A DNA stretch of 64,000 bases from Streptomyces piniterrae (GTDB lineage: Bacteria; Actinomycetota; Actinomycetes; Streptomycetales; Streptomycetaceae): positions 1 through 64,000 of the forward strand of contig NZ_SUMB01000012.1 in the NCBI RefSeq assembly GCF_005048155.1, given 5' to 3'. The notes under the pieces are model-generated. The model was not told where the DNA came from. It worked only from the letters and a program-made list of their open reading frames with translations, and did no database searches. Both the position numbers and the translations under genes were made by a program. This document shows positions 1 through 7,474 of this stretch, one piece after another. Numbering within the stretch: the first letter of the stretch is position 1; each line of letters starts with the position of its first letter.

Positions 1-126
1 CTGCCCGTCGGCGCCGTCGTCGCCGGCCTCGTCGCCTCCCTGCGCGCACAAGGCGACGGCGGCCTCGACCACTCCGCCCTCCTGCGCGGCGTGGAACGCC
101 TCTCCGGAACCACCACCGAAAGCTGA
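1..126 (+). CDS. C-terminal end of an NAD(P)-dependent 6-PGDH-like dehydrogenase (partial)
   Basis: The window opens inside a reading frame that gives 41 residues and stops with TGA at 124-126. The tail has a hydrophobic helix followed by LDHSALLRGVERLSG. This resembles the last helix of the beta-hydroxyacid dehydrogenase (HIBADH/GARLY) family, which commonly ends in a D-x-S-A-L/I pattern. The Rossmann domain and catalytic lysine would lie upstream, outside the window, so the substrate cannot be stated. A strong hairpin at 165-202 follows and probably ends the transcript. The family call rests on a short segment only. Confidence 0.45.
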   Translation: MPVGAVVAGLVASLRAQGDGGLDHSALLRGVERLSGTTTES

Positions 127-164
127 GCCGGCCCGCGGTCCCGCACCGCGACCGACCCGGATCA

Positions 165-202
165 CCGGCGCCGCGACTGCCGCACTGCAGTCGCGGCGCC
201 GG
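165..202 (+). terminator. Hairpin terminator after the partial dehydrogenase
   Basis: A perfect 15-bp G+C-rich stem (165-179 with 188-202) closes an 8-base loop 38 bases after the stop codon. There is no T-run, as is usual for high-G+C actinobacterial terminators. Confidence 0.7.
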
Positions 203-228
203 CTTGTTCGCGCTGACGACGAGCAGCC

Positions 229-269
229 GAGAACACTGTGACAGGAGAGAACACTGTGACGATCGTCAC
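229..269. promoter_or_regulatory. Repeat and palindrome cluster upstream of the monooxygenase
   Basis: The 14-mer GAGAACACTGTGAC occurs twice (229-242 and 247-260), 18 bases apart. The second copy runs into a perfect 14-bp palindrome GTGACGATCGTCAC (256-269). The cluster is about 270 bases before the chosen monooxygenase start. Its form suggests a repressor-binding region, but no regulator can be named. The rest of 127-538 shows no convincing gene. Confidence 0.4.
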
Positions 270-538
270 GATCTCTTCATGGAACGTCCATCCAATGTTT
301 ACCGTTCAATGGTGTGAGCGCCGATGAAGGCGCTCCCCGCAAGCCGCCCCGGCCAGTTCCCCCCGTCTGGCCGGGGCTTTCCTCTGCCCACAAAGCGCTC
401 GGACGGCTGCGTGCGGGCTACGCGCCGTACGCGCCCGGAGGCGAACGCCGGCAGTTTGAATCAGCAAGCCGATATGGCAAGTTGATACGGCACGTCAAGC
501 GAATAGCGCTGGAACACATGGCATTTGAGGGGGACTCA

Positions 539-2017
539 ATGCGCGAAGAAGCGCAGGTGGTCATCGCCGGGGGCGGCCCGGTCGGCATGCTGATGGCAGC
601 GGAATTGGCCGGGTACGGCGTCGACACCGTCGTACTCGAAACCAAGGGCACGACCGACCGGCATCCGAAGGCCGGGACACTGCACGCGCGCACCGTGCAG
701 TCCCTGGTCAGGCGCGGGTACTTGGACCACCCACCCCTTTCGTCCGGGACCGGGACCGTGGCCACCCCCTTTCACTTCGGTGGCTTTCCCGTGCTCACCA
801 TCACCACCCCGGCTGCCGAACCCACACCCCTTCTCAAGCGTTCCCAGGCCGATCTGGAAAGCGAATTCGAGACGCAGGCCAGGAAAAGAGGCGCCCGCGT
901 ACTGCGGGAATACGAGGTCACGGAGGTGGACCAGACCGAGGGGTATGCCGAGGCCGTGGCCGAAGGGCCCGACGGGGTCCGGCGCTTCCGGGCCGAATAC
1001 CTCGTCGGCGCGGACGGGGCCCGCAGCACCGTCCGCGAACGGCTCGGCTTCTCCGCCGACATACACCCGCCGACCGTCTCCGCGATGATGGGCGTCGTGC
1101 GCCCCACCGAGCCGGGCTCCGTTCCCCAGGGCTGGCAGCGCACGCCCCGCGGCTGGATCGTCGGCCGCGAGCAGCGGGACGGCCACCACCTCGTCCGTAC
1201 CCTCAACTACGCCGGCGCCCATCCCGACCGGCACTCCCCGCTGACCCGGCAGGAGCTGCAGGACGAGCTCTCGTGGATCGCCGGCAGGGACATTCCGCTC
1301 GCTGACGCGCAAAGCCTCAGCCGGTTCAGCGACTTCACCCGGCTCGTGCACCGCTACCGGCAGGGGCGCGTCTTCCTCGCGGGCGACGCCGCGCACGTCC
1401 ACTTCCCCATCGGCGGCCAGGGCCTGAGCACCGGACTGCTCGACGTCCTCAACCTCGCCTGGAAGCTGGCCCACGCGCTGCGCGGCACGGCGGGGGCCGG
1501 TCTGCTCGACACGTACGAGGACGAGCGCAGGCCCGCCGCGCAGCGGGTCGTCGACAACACCCGCGCCCAACTCGTCCTGATGCGGCCCGAGTCGGACCTC
1601 GACCCGCTGCGCGAACTCGTCGGCGAGCTGATCACCCTGGAACAGGGCAGCCACCTGGTCGGCGGCCTCATCAGTGCTCAGGACACCGTCCACCCGTCCC
1701 GCTCGGGCCGGGCGTCGGCCTGGGAGGGCCGGTTCCTCGACAACGTACCGCTGACCACGGACGACGAAGGGCCGACGGACGTGGTCGGGCTGCTGCGGGA
1801 CGGCCGCCCCACCCTGCTGCTCCTCGGCGCCGGACACGAGGCGACCGCGGCGGCGGCCGACGGCTGGTCGCACGTGGTGCGCACGGTACGCGCCGAGCCG
1901 CAGCCGTCCCTGCCGTACGACGCCCTGCTGGTGCGGCCCGACGGCTACGTTGCCTGGACCCCGGACGGCGACGACCTCGCGGACTCCCTGCGCACCTGGT
2001 TCGGCGACCCCCGCTGA
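539..2017 (+). CDS. FAD-dependent aromatic-type monooxygenase (PHBH/RdmE-like)
   Basis: The 492-aa product is a class A flavoprotein monooxygenase. These enzymes use NAD(P)H and O2 to hydroxylate aromatic or polyketide substrates. Residues 8-16 carry the FAD-binding GxGxxG region (IAGGGPVG). A DG motif (VGADGARS) lies near residue 155 and the second FAD motif (GDAAH) near residue 281, followed by a thioredoxin-like C-terminal domain. The frame stays open back to 314, but I start at ATG 539. A GAGGGGGA Shine-Dalgarno site lies just upstream and FAD-family proteins begin immediately before this beta strand. The gene stands alone behind a repeat-rich leader. Rifampicin-monooxygenase-like or secondary-metabolite tailoring roles are both possible; the substrate is unknown. 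Confidence 0.85.
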   Translation: MREEAQVVIAGGGPVGMLMAAELAGYGVDTVVLETKGTTDRHPKAGTLHARTVQSLVRRGYLDHPPLSSGTGTVATPFHFGGFPVLTITTPAAEPTPLLKRSQADLESEFETQARKRGARVLREYEVTEVDQTEGYAEAVAEGPDGVRRFRAEYLVGADGARSTVRERLGFSADIHPPTVSAMMGVVRPTEPGSVPQGWQRTPRGWIVGREQRDGHHLVRTLNYAGAHPDRHSPLTRQELQDELSWIAGRDIPLADAQSLSRFSDFTRLVHRYRQGRVFLAGDAAHVHFPIGGQGLSTGLLDVLNLAWKLAHALRGTAGAGLLDTYEDERRPAAQRVVDNTRAQLVLMRPESDLDPLRELVGELITLEQGSHLVGGLISAQDTVHPSRSGRASAWEGRFLDNVPLTTDDEGPTDVVGLLRDGRPTLLLLGAGHEATAAAADGWSHVVRTVRAEPQPSLPYDALLVRPDGYVAWTPDGDDLADSLRTWFGDPR

Positions 2018-2155
2018 CGTCGCGGGCCGCCGACCCAGGGCGAGGGCCGGGCGGACCAAGCCGAGGGGCGGGCGGCAGGGCCCCGCGCGGCGCCCGGTCG
2101 GGTGAGATCGGGCTGCCGAGGTGCGCGGCCGCGGCGCCCGGCGCACGCTGGATCC

Positions 2156-2383
2156 ATGAGCGAGCACCCGCCCGTCATCGTGCATCCGCCGACGCCGTCC
2201 GGCGGGCGCCGGGTGACCGTGCGCGGGCAGATCGTCGGCCTCGCCCACGGCCGTGGCGATGTCGCCGAGTTCCTGCGCCGCGCGGGAGTCGCCGGGCCGG
2301 CCGAGGACATCAGGCTCGACGACCCCCAGCTCGTCGAATGGCGCGGCGGCAACATGGACGACTGGCCGATGCCGTCCGCCTGA
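2156..2383 (+). CDS. 75-aa conserved hypothetical, paralogue of the gene at 39913
   Basis: This 75-aa acidic protein has no domain that I recognise. It begins MSEHPPVIVHPP and shares with the product at 39913-40140 the same length, an HPP motif near the N-terminus, a GxRRVTV strand, a V/L-AH motif near the middle and a D/E-W-rich C-terminus. This conservation supports it as a real gene despite its size. It directly abuts the alkA remnant at 2384, so it may once have been co-transcribed with it. No signal peptide or metal-binding pattern is visible. Confidence 0.65.
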   Translation: MSEHPPVIVHPPTPSGGRRVTVRGQIVGLAHGRGDVAEFLRRAGVAGPAEDIRLDDPQLVEWRGGNMDDWPMPSA

Positions 2384-2929
2384 GTGGCCGTACGGATCGC
2401 TCCGCGCCCGGAAGCTGTCGGTACGCCCCTCGTCGCCGTCCGCGCCGTACTCGGCCAGCAATTATCGCCGGCCGCCGGCCGCAAGCTCGGCAGCCTGCTG
2501 ATCGCCGCCTACGGGGAGCCGTGCCCAGGCCGGCCCGGCGCGCTCACCCATCTCTTTCCGTGCGTCGAGGATCTGGCCCAGACGTCGCTCACCAGACACG
2601 GCATGCCCGGATCGCGTCGCGCGACCGTTGCGCACGCTCAGCGCCGCGCTCGCCGACGGCACCGTCGCCCTGGCTTCCGGAACCGACCGTGACCAGGCGG
2701 AACGCACGCTTCTCGGACTGCGCGGCAGCGGCCCGTGGACGGCCGGCTACATCCGGACGCGGGCCCTCAGCGACCCCGGCGTCGACCCCGACGTCCTGCT
2801 GACGGGCGAGTGGCCGTCCTCGCGGGAATGCGCCGCGCCGGATCCTCGACGGCGCATGCGGACGCCTGGCGCCCCTGGCGCTCGTGCGCCGTCCACCACT
2901 TCTGGAATGCTCCCGACCAGAGCCCCTGA
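2384..2929 (+). pseudogene. alkA: Decayed alkA-type DNA-3-methyladenine glycosylase
   Basis: Three consecutive frame segments together resemble the C-terminal part of AlkA/Ada-AlkA glycosylases. The first has LVAVRAVLGQQLSPAA, AAYGEP, LTHLFP and GMPGSRRAT. A one-base insertion near 2626 (GACCGTTG where GACCTTG would keep frame) shifts into LRTLSAALADGTV and the intact helix-hairpin-helix LLGLRGSGPWTAGYI. The frame returns near 2800-2830 to ADAWRPWRSCAVHHFWN and a stop at 2929. The stretch that should hold the catalytic aspartate after the HhH is missing, as are the Ada and N-terminal AlkA domains. This is a non-functional relic. It follows the 75-aa gene with no gap. A sequencing error could explain one shift but not the missing parts. 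Confidence 0.75.
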
Positions 2930-3031
2930 GCCCCCTCAACTCACCTCAACACGACGAACCAGGACTCCATTACCCGCACGAGGTGTCGTGCGTGCCGCGC
3001 CTCTGCGCCTTTAGGGGCCGCGCGATTCGCC

Positions 3032-4015
3032 TCATGGGCGCTCGTCCAGCGCCGTGAGGGTGGACGCGAAGACCGGCTCTCCCCCCTGGAGGCCGGTGAC
3101 CTTGACCGTGGTGGTGTGGGGAATCGCCGATGGAACGCGGCGCGCTTCTATGACGCACGGGATGTCGTGCTCGGCGTAGCGCTGGAATTCGGTACGGAAG
3201 GCGTAGGGAACGAAGTTGTCGGGCGCGGTGATGACGCGGGCGGCCTGATGTGCCGCGTCGAGCAGCGCCATTCCCGGGATGTGATCGTTCGCCGGGTTCA
3301 CGACCGACGCATGGCCGGTCGCCAGGCGCAGCAGCCACCGATCGGGCTGGTCGGTGGGGGTGAGCAGCACCTCGTCGGGGTGGGTGCTGCCGGTCAGCCG
3401 GGGCGAGACGGGAGCCGGCAGAGGCCGATCGACATGGCGGGCCGACAGCCGCTCGCCGCGGATCCGGCGGTAGACGGCGGGTGCGGTGACGGTGACGCTG
3501 GAGTTGCCGGTCGCGACGATCCGTCCGTCCCTGCGGATGGTCATGTCGAAGCGGCTGCTGGTCATCGCGCCGGCCCGCATCCGCGTGTTGCTGCACCTGA
3601 CGTCGATGGTCAGCGCCGCGGGGCCGGTCCCAACGGTCAGCCGCTCAGGGTCTGTTGTGTAGACCAGGTCCGCGAGGATGAAGTGGTGGCCGAGTGGCAC
3701 GCCCAGCTCGGCGTGCGAGAGGAGCAGCCCGGCCTGGCGGATGGTCTCGCCGGCGAGCAGGGGGTGATGGCGGCCATGACTCGGGGTGAAGTACTGGTGG
3801 TCGTAGGGCCACTGGGCGGCCAGCGAGAAATGGTCGTCATCCAGCCGACTCCACGACATGATCAAGACGTCTTCCATAGCACGGCGATGTGCGAACTCCC
3901 GGGGTACGCCGGCGCTTTGGCCAGTTCGGAACGGGACGTGCTGGCTCGGCACCGGCTGGTGCGGGCCCGTGGCGCTGTGACGAACCGTTCCGCCGGCGTG
4001 CATGGTGTCGCTCAT
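3032..4015 (-). CDS. scbA: AfsA/ScbA-family gamma-butyrolactone biosynthesis protein
   Basis: The 327-aa product matches the AfsA family, which joins dihydroxyacetone phosphate to a beta-ketoacyl thioester to make the precursor of A-factor-type hormones. It has the two hot-dog-like repeats of the family: one around residues 60-170 (HPLLAGETIRQAGLLLSHAE, HHFILADLVY) and one around 220-325 (DHIPGMALLDAAHQAAR, PYAFRTEFQRYAEHDIPC). Start ATG 4015 is followed by another in-frame ATG 12 bases on. It diverges from the scbR-like gene, with the operator at 4058-4083 between them, the classical arrangement for autoregulated butyrolactone systems. A reductase (ScbC-like) is not seen nearby. The exact hormone cannot be predicted. 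Confidence 0.88.
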   Translation of the reverse strand: MSDTMHAGGTVRHSATGPHQPVPSQHVPFRTGQSAGVPREFAHRRAMEDVLIMSWSRLDDDHFSLAAQWPYDHQYFTPSHGRHHPLLAGETIRQAGLLLSHAELGVPLGHHFILADLVYTTDPERLTVGTGPAALTIDVRCSNTRMRAGAMTSSRFDMTIRRDGRIVATGNSSVTVTAPAVYRRIRGERLSARHVDRPLPAPVSPRLTGSTHPDEVLLTPTDQPDRWLLRLATGHASVVNPANDHIPGMALLDAAHQAARVITAPDNFVPYAFRTEFQRYAEHDIPCVIEARRVPSAIPHTTTVKVTGLQGGEPVFASTLTALDERP

Positions 4016-4057
4016 GGCTGCCCCCAGGCATATCTAGGATGAGGCTGAACGCTGTTA

Positions 4058-4083
4058 AGATACGTACCATCCGGTTTTATTTT
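4058..4083. promoter_or_regulatory. ARE-type operator for the butyrolactone receptor
   Basis: The sequence AGATACGTACCATCCGGTTT followed by TATTTT matches the autoregulatory element recognised by ArpA/ScbR proteins (A-x-A-T-AC-x-x-AC half, spacer, CGGTTT half). It lies in the divergent scbA-scbR intergenic region, 43 bases before the scbA start, where repression of both promoters is expected. Confidence 0.7.
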
Positions 4084-4186
4084 CAATGCCGGGGTGGCGA
4101 AGAGGGTAAGTGGCTGATCTTCAGGAGAGCTGAACTGTGACCAGCTGTTGCTGAAGTTGAAGATTCGGAAAGGCAGGAGGCGCTCT

Positions 4187-4849
4187 GTGGCGCAACAGGA
4201 CCGCGCGATCAGGACCCGGCGAGTGATCTTGGAGGCGGCCGCGTCGGTGTTCGACGAGCTCGGCTACGATCGCGCGACGATCGCCGGAGTCCTGGAACGC
4301 GCCGGCGTAACCAAGGGCGCCTTGTACTTCCACTTTGCTTCCAAGGAGCAGCTCGCCCTCGCCGTGCTCGAGCAGCAGGTGATCGATATCGCGGTGGACC
4401 CGCAGAAGATCAAACTGCAGGAGCTCGTGGACGCCGGACAGATCCTGTCGTTCCGGCTGCGCACTGATCCGCTCCAGCGTGGTGCGGCGCGCCTCTCGGT
4501 TGAGCAGGGCTCCGACCGCGTTGACCGCAACCAGTCGATGACGTCGTGGAGCGCGTTTGTCGAGGGTTTGCTGACCGAGGCGAGGGAGCGCGGCGAAGTC
4601 CTGGACAGTGTTGATGTGCGGGAGACCGCCGAGATGGTCTGCGGTGCTTTCGCCGGACTGCAGATAATGTCGAAGGTTCTTACCAACCACGCCGACCTCT
4701 GCGACCGGCTGGCCGTCTTCTTCCAGCACATCCTGCCCAGCATCGCGGTGCCCGCCCTCCTTGCCAGACTCGACCTGGACCCGGAGCGAGGTGCGAAACT
4801 CGACGCCGAAATCCAGGCGAGGGCCCTGGCCGGGGAAGAGGTGGCGTGA
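4187..4849 (+). CDS. scbR: TetR-family gamma-butyrolactone receptor (ScbR/ArpA-like)
   Basis: The 220-aa product starts VAQQDRAIRTRRVILEAAA, close to the N-terminus of ScbR, ArpA and FarA. Its helix-turn-helix at about residues 31-54 includes the family-typical TKGALYFHFASKEQLA. The C-terminal ligand domain contains tryptophan in the W-S-A-F context expected in the butyrolactone pocket. I choose GTG 4187, with GGCAGGAGG 6 bases upstream, over the in-frame ATG at 4148, because homologues start here. The protein should repress scbA and itself through the element at 4058-4083 and release DNA when hormone accumulates. ScbR2-like pseudo-receptors look similar; the adjacent synthase favours a true receptor. 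Confidence 0.88.
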   Translation: MAQQDRAIRTRRVILEAAASVFDELGYDRATIAGVLERAGVTKGALYFHFASKEQLALAVLEQQVIDIAVDPQKIKLQELVDAGQILSFRLRTDPLQRGAARLSVEQGSDRVDRNQSMTSWSAFVEGLLTEARERGEVLDSVDVRETAEMVCGAFAGLQIMSKVLTNHADLCDRLAVFFQHILPSIAVPALLARLDLDPERGAKLDAEIQARALAGEEVA

Positions 4850-4884
4850 GCCGCTCGCGAGAGCTGAGGGTGGGCTAGGAGCGC

Positions 4885-4910
4885 AAAAACCATACCGTAC
4901 GGTCGGTCTC
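4885..4910. promoter_or_regulatory. Possible second receptor operator downstream of scbR
   Basis: AAAACCATACCGTACGGTCG contains a perfect 10-bp palindrome ACCGTACGGT (4894-4903) and partly resembles an ARE. It precedes only a decayed gene. The 4850-5033 gap holds nothing else that I can recognise. Confidence 0.25.
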
Positions 4911-5033
4911 TTGGTCGGGTCTCGGCCAGCCGCGGACAGCGGCGGTCGGTCGCGGACCGGGACGGAGTGCAAGTCGGAGGCGTCGTGGGTGCGACGCGCC
5001 TCTTGTCGTGCGGGCGGGGTGCCTTGAAGCGGT

Positions 5034-5534
5034 ATGCGGAACGGGGGCGACACGCCGGCAGGGGTCCGGGGGCGCGTCCTGGACTCGGTGGGCGCGCCGG
5101 TGCCCCGTGCGAACGTCACCCTGACAGGCCGTCAGCGCCGCCAGGCCGGAGTCACGCTGGCAGACGACGACGGCCGCTATGCGCTCGTCGCCACCTCCGT
5201 CGGCTCGGAATTCCTCACCGGCGCGGCACCGGACCACGCCCCGCATGCGGCTTCGCCCTTTCCGCCTGGGAGTTACACCCTGGTCCTGAGTGCCTCCGGC
5301 CATCGGCCGCAGGCTCGGTCCGTGAGCTGCCCGGCGACGCCCGGGGACGGCAGAGCGTGCGTCTGGAACGGCCGCCACGGTCCGCGGCACCATACGAGGC
5401 GCCTATGGCCGGCGGCTCGGCGATGCCGCCGTGAGCCTCATCGACCGCCCCACGCAGCCCCGATATCCGTCGCAGAGGCTGTCACCGAGGTCCTCGACCT
5501 GGACCTGCCCCACCCGTCCGGTCCCACGGGCTGA
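5034..5534 (+). pseudogene. Remnant of a carboxypeptidase-regulatory-like repeat protein
   Basis: The first frame reads GVRGRVLDSVGAPVPRANVT, DDDGRYAL and PPGSYTLVLSASGHRPQA. These are the hallmarks of the beta-sandwich repeat (CarboxypepD_reg-like) found in Streptomyces MFS-transporter tails and surface proteins. Around 5375 a different frame continues the pattern (VRGTIRGAYGRRLGDAAVSL). The original frame resumes near 5490 with EVLDLDLPHP, like the end of such a repeat. At least two frame changes and the lack of any N-terminal domain show a broken relic. The identity of the parent gene is inferred. Confidence 0.6.
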
Positions 5535-5615
5535 CATCCGGCAGCGAGAGGATTTCGCTGTTTCGGTGCCGTCGAGGAGCCTCTGAGCGCAGTCTCTGCC
5601 TCGGAGGTGCCCACC

Positions 5616-6662
5616 ATGACCCAGCACAGCAACAACGTCAGCAGCAACAACGTCGGCAGCGACGACTTCAGTGGTAACCGCGTCAGCGGGAGCAACGCCG
5701 GCAGTGACAACCTCGACGTGGTGATCGTCGGAGGCGGCGCGGCCGGGCTCAACGCCGCCCTGGTGCTGGCCCGCGCGCGACGGAGGGTCGCGCTGTTGGA
5801 CAGCGGTGAGCCGCGCAACGCTCCCGCGGTTCATATGCACGGCTTTCTCTCCCGGGACGGGATGCCGCCCGCCGACCTCCGGGCCGCGGGTCGCGCCGAG
5901 ATCGAGCGATACGGCGGCGACCTCATCGACGGCCGGGTCGAAAGCGTCGAGCGCATCGAGCGCCTCGCCGGCACTGTGCGCGGCTTTGTCGTCCGGCTCG
6001 CCGGTGGCCGTGCCCTCCGGGCGCGCCGCATCGTGATGGCCACCGGGTTGCGCGATGAGCTGCCCGCCATCCCCGGCGTACGCGAGCGCTGGGGCAGGGA
6101 CGTCCTGCACTGCCCGTACTGCCATGGCTACGAGGTCGCCGACCAGCCGATCGGCGTCATCGCCGACCAGCCGCTCGCCCTTCATCAGGCGCTGCTGCTG
6201 CGGCAGTGGTCCCACGACGTCGTGTACTTCGCGCATGGCGCGGATGTCTCGGCGGACGCCCGCGAGCAGTTGGCGGCCCGCGGCATACGGGTCGTCGAGG
6301 GGCAGGTCGGCGGGCTGGTGGTCGGGGACGACGACCGGCTGGCCGGTGTCGGCATGGCGGACGGCCGCGTGGTCCCGCGTGCCGCGGTCTTCGTACCGCC
6401 GCGATTCATCCCCAACGACGCGCTGCTGACCGGTCTCGGCTGCGAGAAGGACGCGGCCGGTTTCGTGGTCACCGATGCGAGCGGTCGCACCAGCGTGCCC
6501 GGCGTCTGGGCGGCGGGCAATGTCGCGGACCCGCGCGCCCAGGTGATCACTGCGGCGGGGCAGGGCTCGGCCGCCGCGATCGCCCTCAACGGCGATCTCC
6601 TGGAGGAGGACGTCGACCGCGAGGTGCACGACCACCGGCGCGCCCTGGCGGTCTCACCGTAG
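5616..6662 (+). CDS. Thioredoxin-reductase-like NAD(P)/FAD oxidoreductase
   Basis: The 348-aa product has an FAD-binding motif (VIVGGGAAGLN, residues about 36-46) after a low-complexity Asn/Ser/Gly-rich leader of some 33 residues encoded by repetitive DNA. It carries a redox-active CPYC pair near residues 166-169 (HCPYCHGYE) and a C-terminal FAD motif (VWAAGNVADP). This is the layout of low-molecular-weight thioredoxin reductases and their relatives. Start ATG 5616 is preceded by CGGAGG at a good distance; GTG 5607 is the alternative. No thioredoxin gene is adjacent, so the partner is uncertain; holothin-type dithiol oxidases share this architecture. It ends at the hairpin 6686-6719. Confidence 0.82.
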   Translation: MTQHSNNVSSNNVGSDDFSGNRVSGSNAGSDNLDVVIVGGGAAGLNAALVLARARRRVALLDSGEPRNAPAVHMHGFLSRDGMPPADLRAAGRAEIERYGGDLIDGRVESVERIERLAGTVRGFVVRLAGGRALRARRIVMATGLRDELPAIPGVRERWGRDVLHCPYCHGYEVADQPIGVIADQPLALHQALLLRQWSHDVVYFAHGADVSADAREQLAARGIRVVEGQVGGLVVGDDDRLAGVGMADGRVVPRAAVFVPPRFIPNDALLTGLGCEKDAAGFVVTDASGRTSVPGVWAAGNVADPRAQVITAAGQGSAAAIALNGDLLEEDVDREVHDHRRALAVSP

Positions 6663-6685
6663 CGGGCGGCTCAGAGGGGAGGGAC

Positions 6686-6719
6686 GGGAGCCGGCCGGGG
6701 GCGAAGGGAGCCGGCTCCC
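6686..6719. terminator. Hairpin between convergent genes
   Basis: A perfect 10-bp inverted repeat GGGAGCCGGC / GCCGGCTCCC with a 14-base loop lies between two genes that converge. It can serve both directions. Confidence 0.6.
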
Positions 6720-6771
6720 CCCACCCCTGATGCTCCGTCACCCGTGGCAACTGCTCACCCCTGACAATTCC

Positions 6772-7305
6772 TCAGCCCTGATACTCCGTCAGGTCGATGC
6801 TGTGCACCGTCAGCGCATAGCCGTGCTCCGGGTGGGTCGTCTCCCGCTCGACGTCCATACCGAGCTTGCGCAGCACGTTCTCCGACGCCTCGTTGCCCAG
6901 CCGGTTGATGGCGATGACCCGGTCGAGGCCGCGGTCCTGCAACGCGAACTCCAGCACCGCCTGCGCGGCTTCGGAGGCGTAGCCCTGGCCCCAGTACTGG
7001 CGGCCGAGCCGCCAGCTGATCTCCACCTCGTGCTGGGCCTCCGGCAAGTCGGCGGGTACGGAGAGGCCCACGAACCCGGCCAGTTCGCCCGAGGCGAGGA
7101 GTTCGACGGCGAAGCGGCCGAAGCCCTCGTCGTCCCACTCCTCCTCCCACCCCTCGATGGCCTCCGCGGTCTGGTCCAGGTCGAGCACGGAGCCATCGCC
7201 GACCCAGCGCATCACCAGTGGGTCCGCGTTGATGTCCGCCATGGGGGCGAGGTCGTCGTCGTGCCAGCGGCGGAGGAGGAGACGGGGAGTGTGGATCTCG
7301 GTCAT
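6772..7305 (-). CDS. GNAT-family N-acetyltransferase (RimJ/RimL-like)
   Basis: The 177-aa protein begins MTEIHTPRLLLRRWHDDD, the usual opening of the RimJ/RimL branch. It shows the acetyl-CoA-binding region RLGRQYWGQGYASEAAQAVL (a Q/R-x-x-G-x-G/A variant) at about residues 100-120. The C-terminal NRLGNEASENVLRKLGM motif is typical of acetyltransferases acting on protein N-termini or small amines. ATG 7305 is preferred to the in-frame ATG at 7314 because it leaves room for an AGGA site. The gene is monocistronic and the substrate is unknown. Confidence 0.85.
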   Translation of the reverse strand: MTEIHTPRLLLRRWHDDDLAPMADINADPLVMRWVGDGSVLDLDQTAEAIEGWEEEWDDEGFGRFAVELLASGELAGFVGLSVPADLPEAQHEVEISWRLGRQYWGQGYASEAAQAVLEFALQDRGLDRVIAINRLGNEASENVLRKLGMDVERETTHPEHGYALTVHSIDLTEYQG

Positions 7306-7474
7306 GCCGCCCATCCTGTCGAATGCGGGGGAGCGGCGGTAATCGGGGTGGTGGCCGCGCCCTCACCCGTTGCACTTTCGTGGAGAGCGCTTGCACTTGT
7401 TCCCACAAGCCTTGCCGGCCGCCCCCGTGTGCTCAAGGATGTGCCCGCCATCGGCCATGACGGCAGGAGACACC

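Noticed and set aside
536-2461. 641-aa minus-strand frame opposite the FAD monooxygenase
   Set aside because: It is an antisense shadow with low-complexity Arg/Gly/Val composition; the plus strand shows clear FAD motifs.
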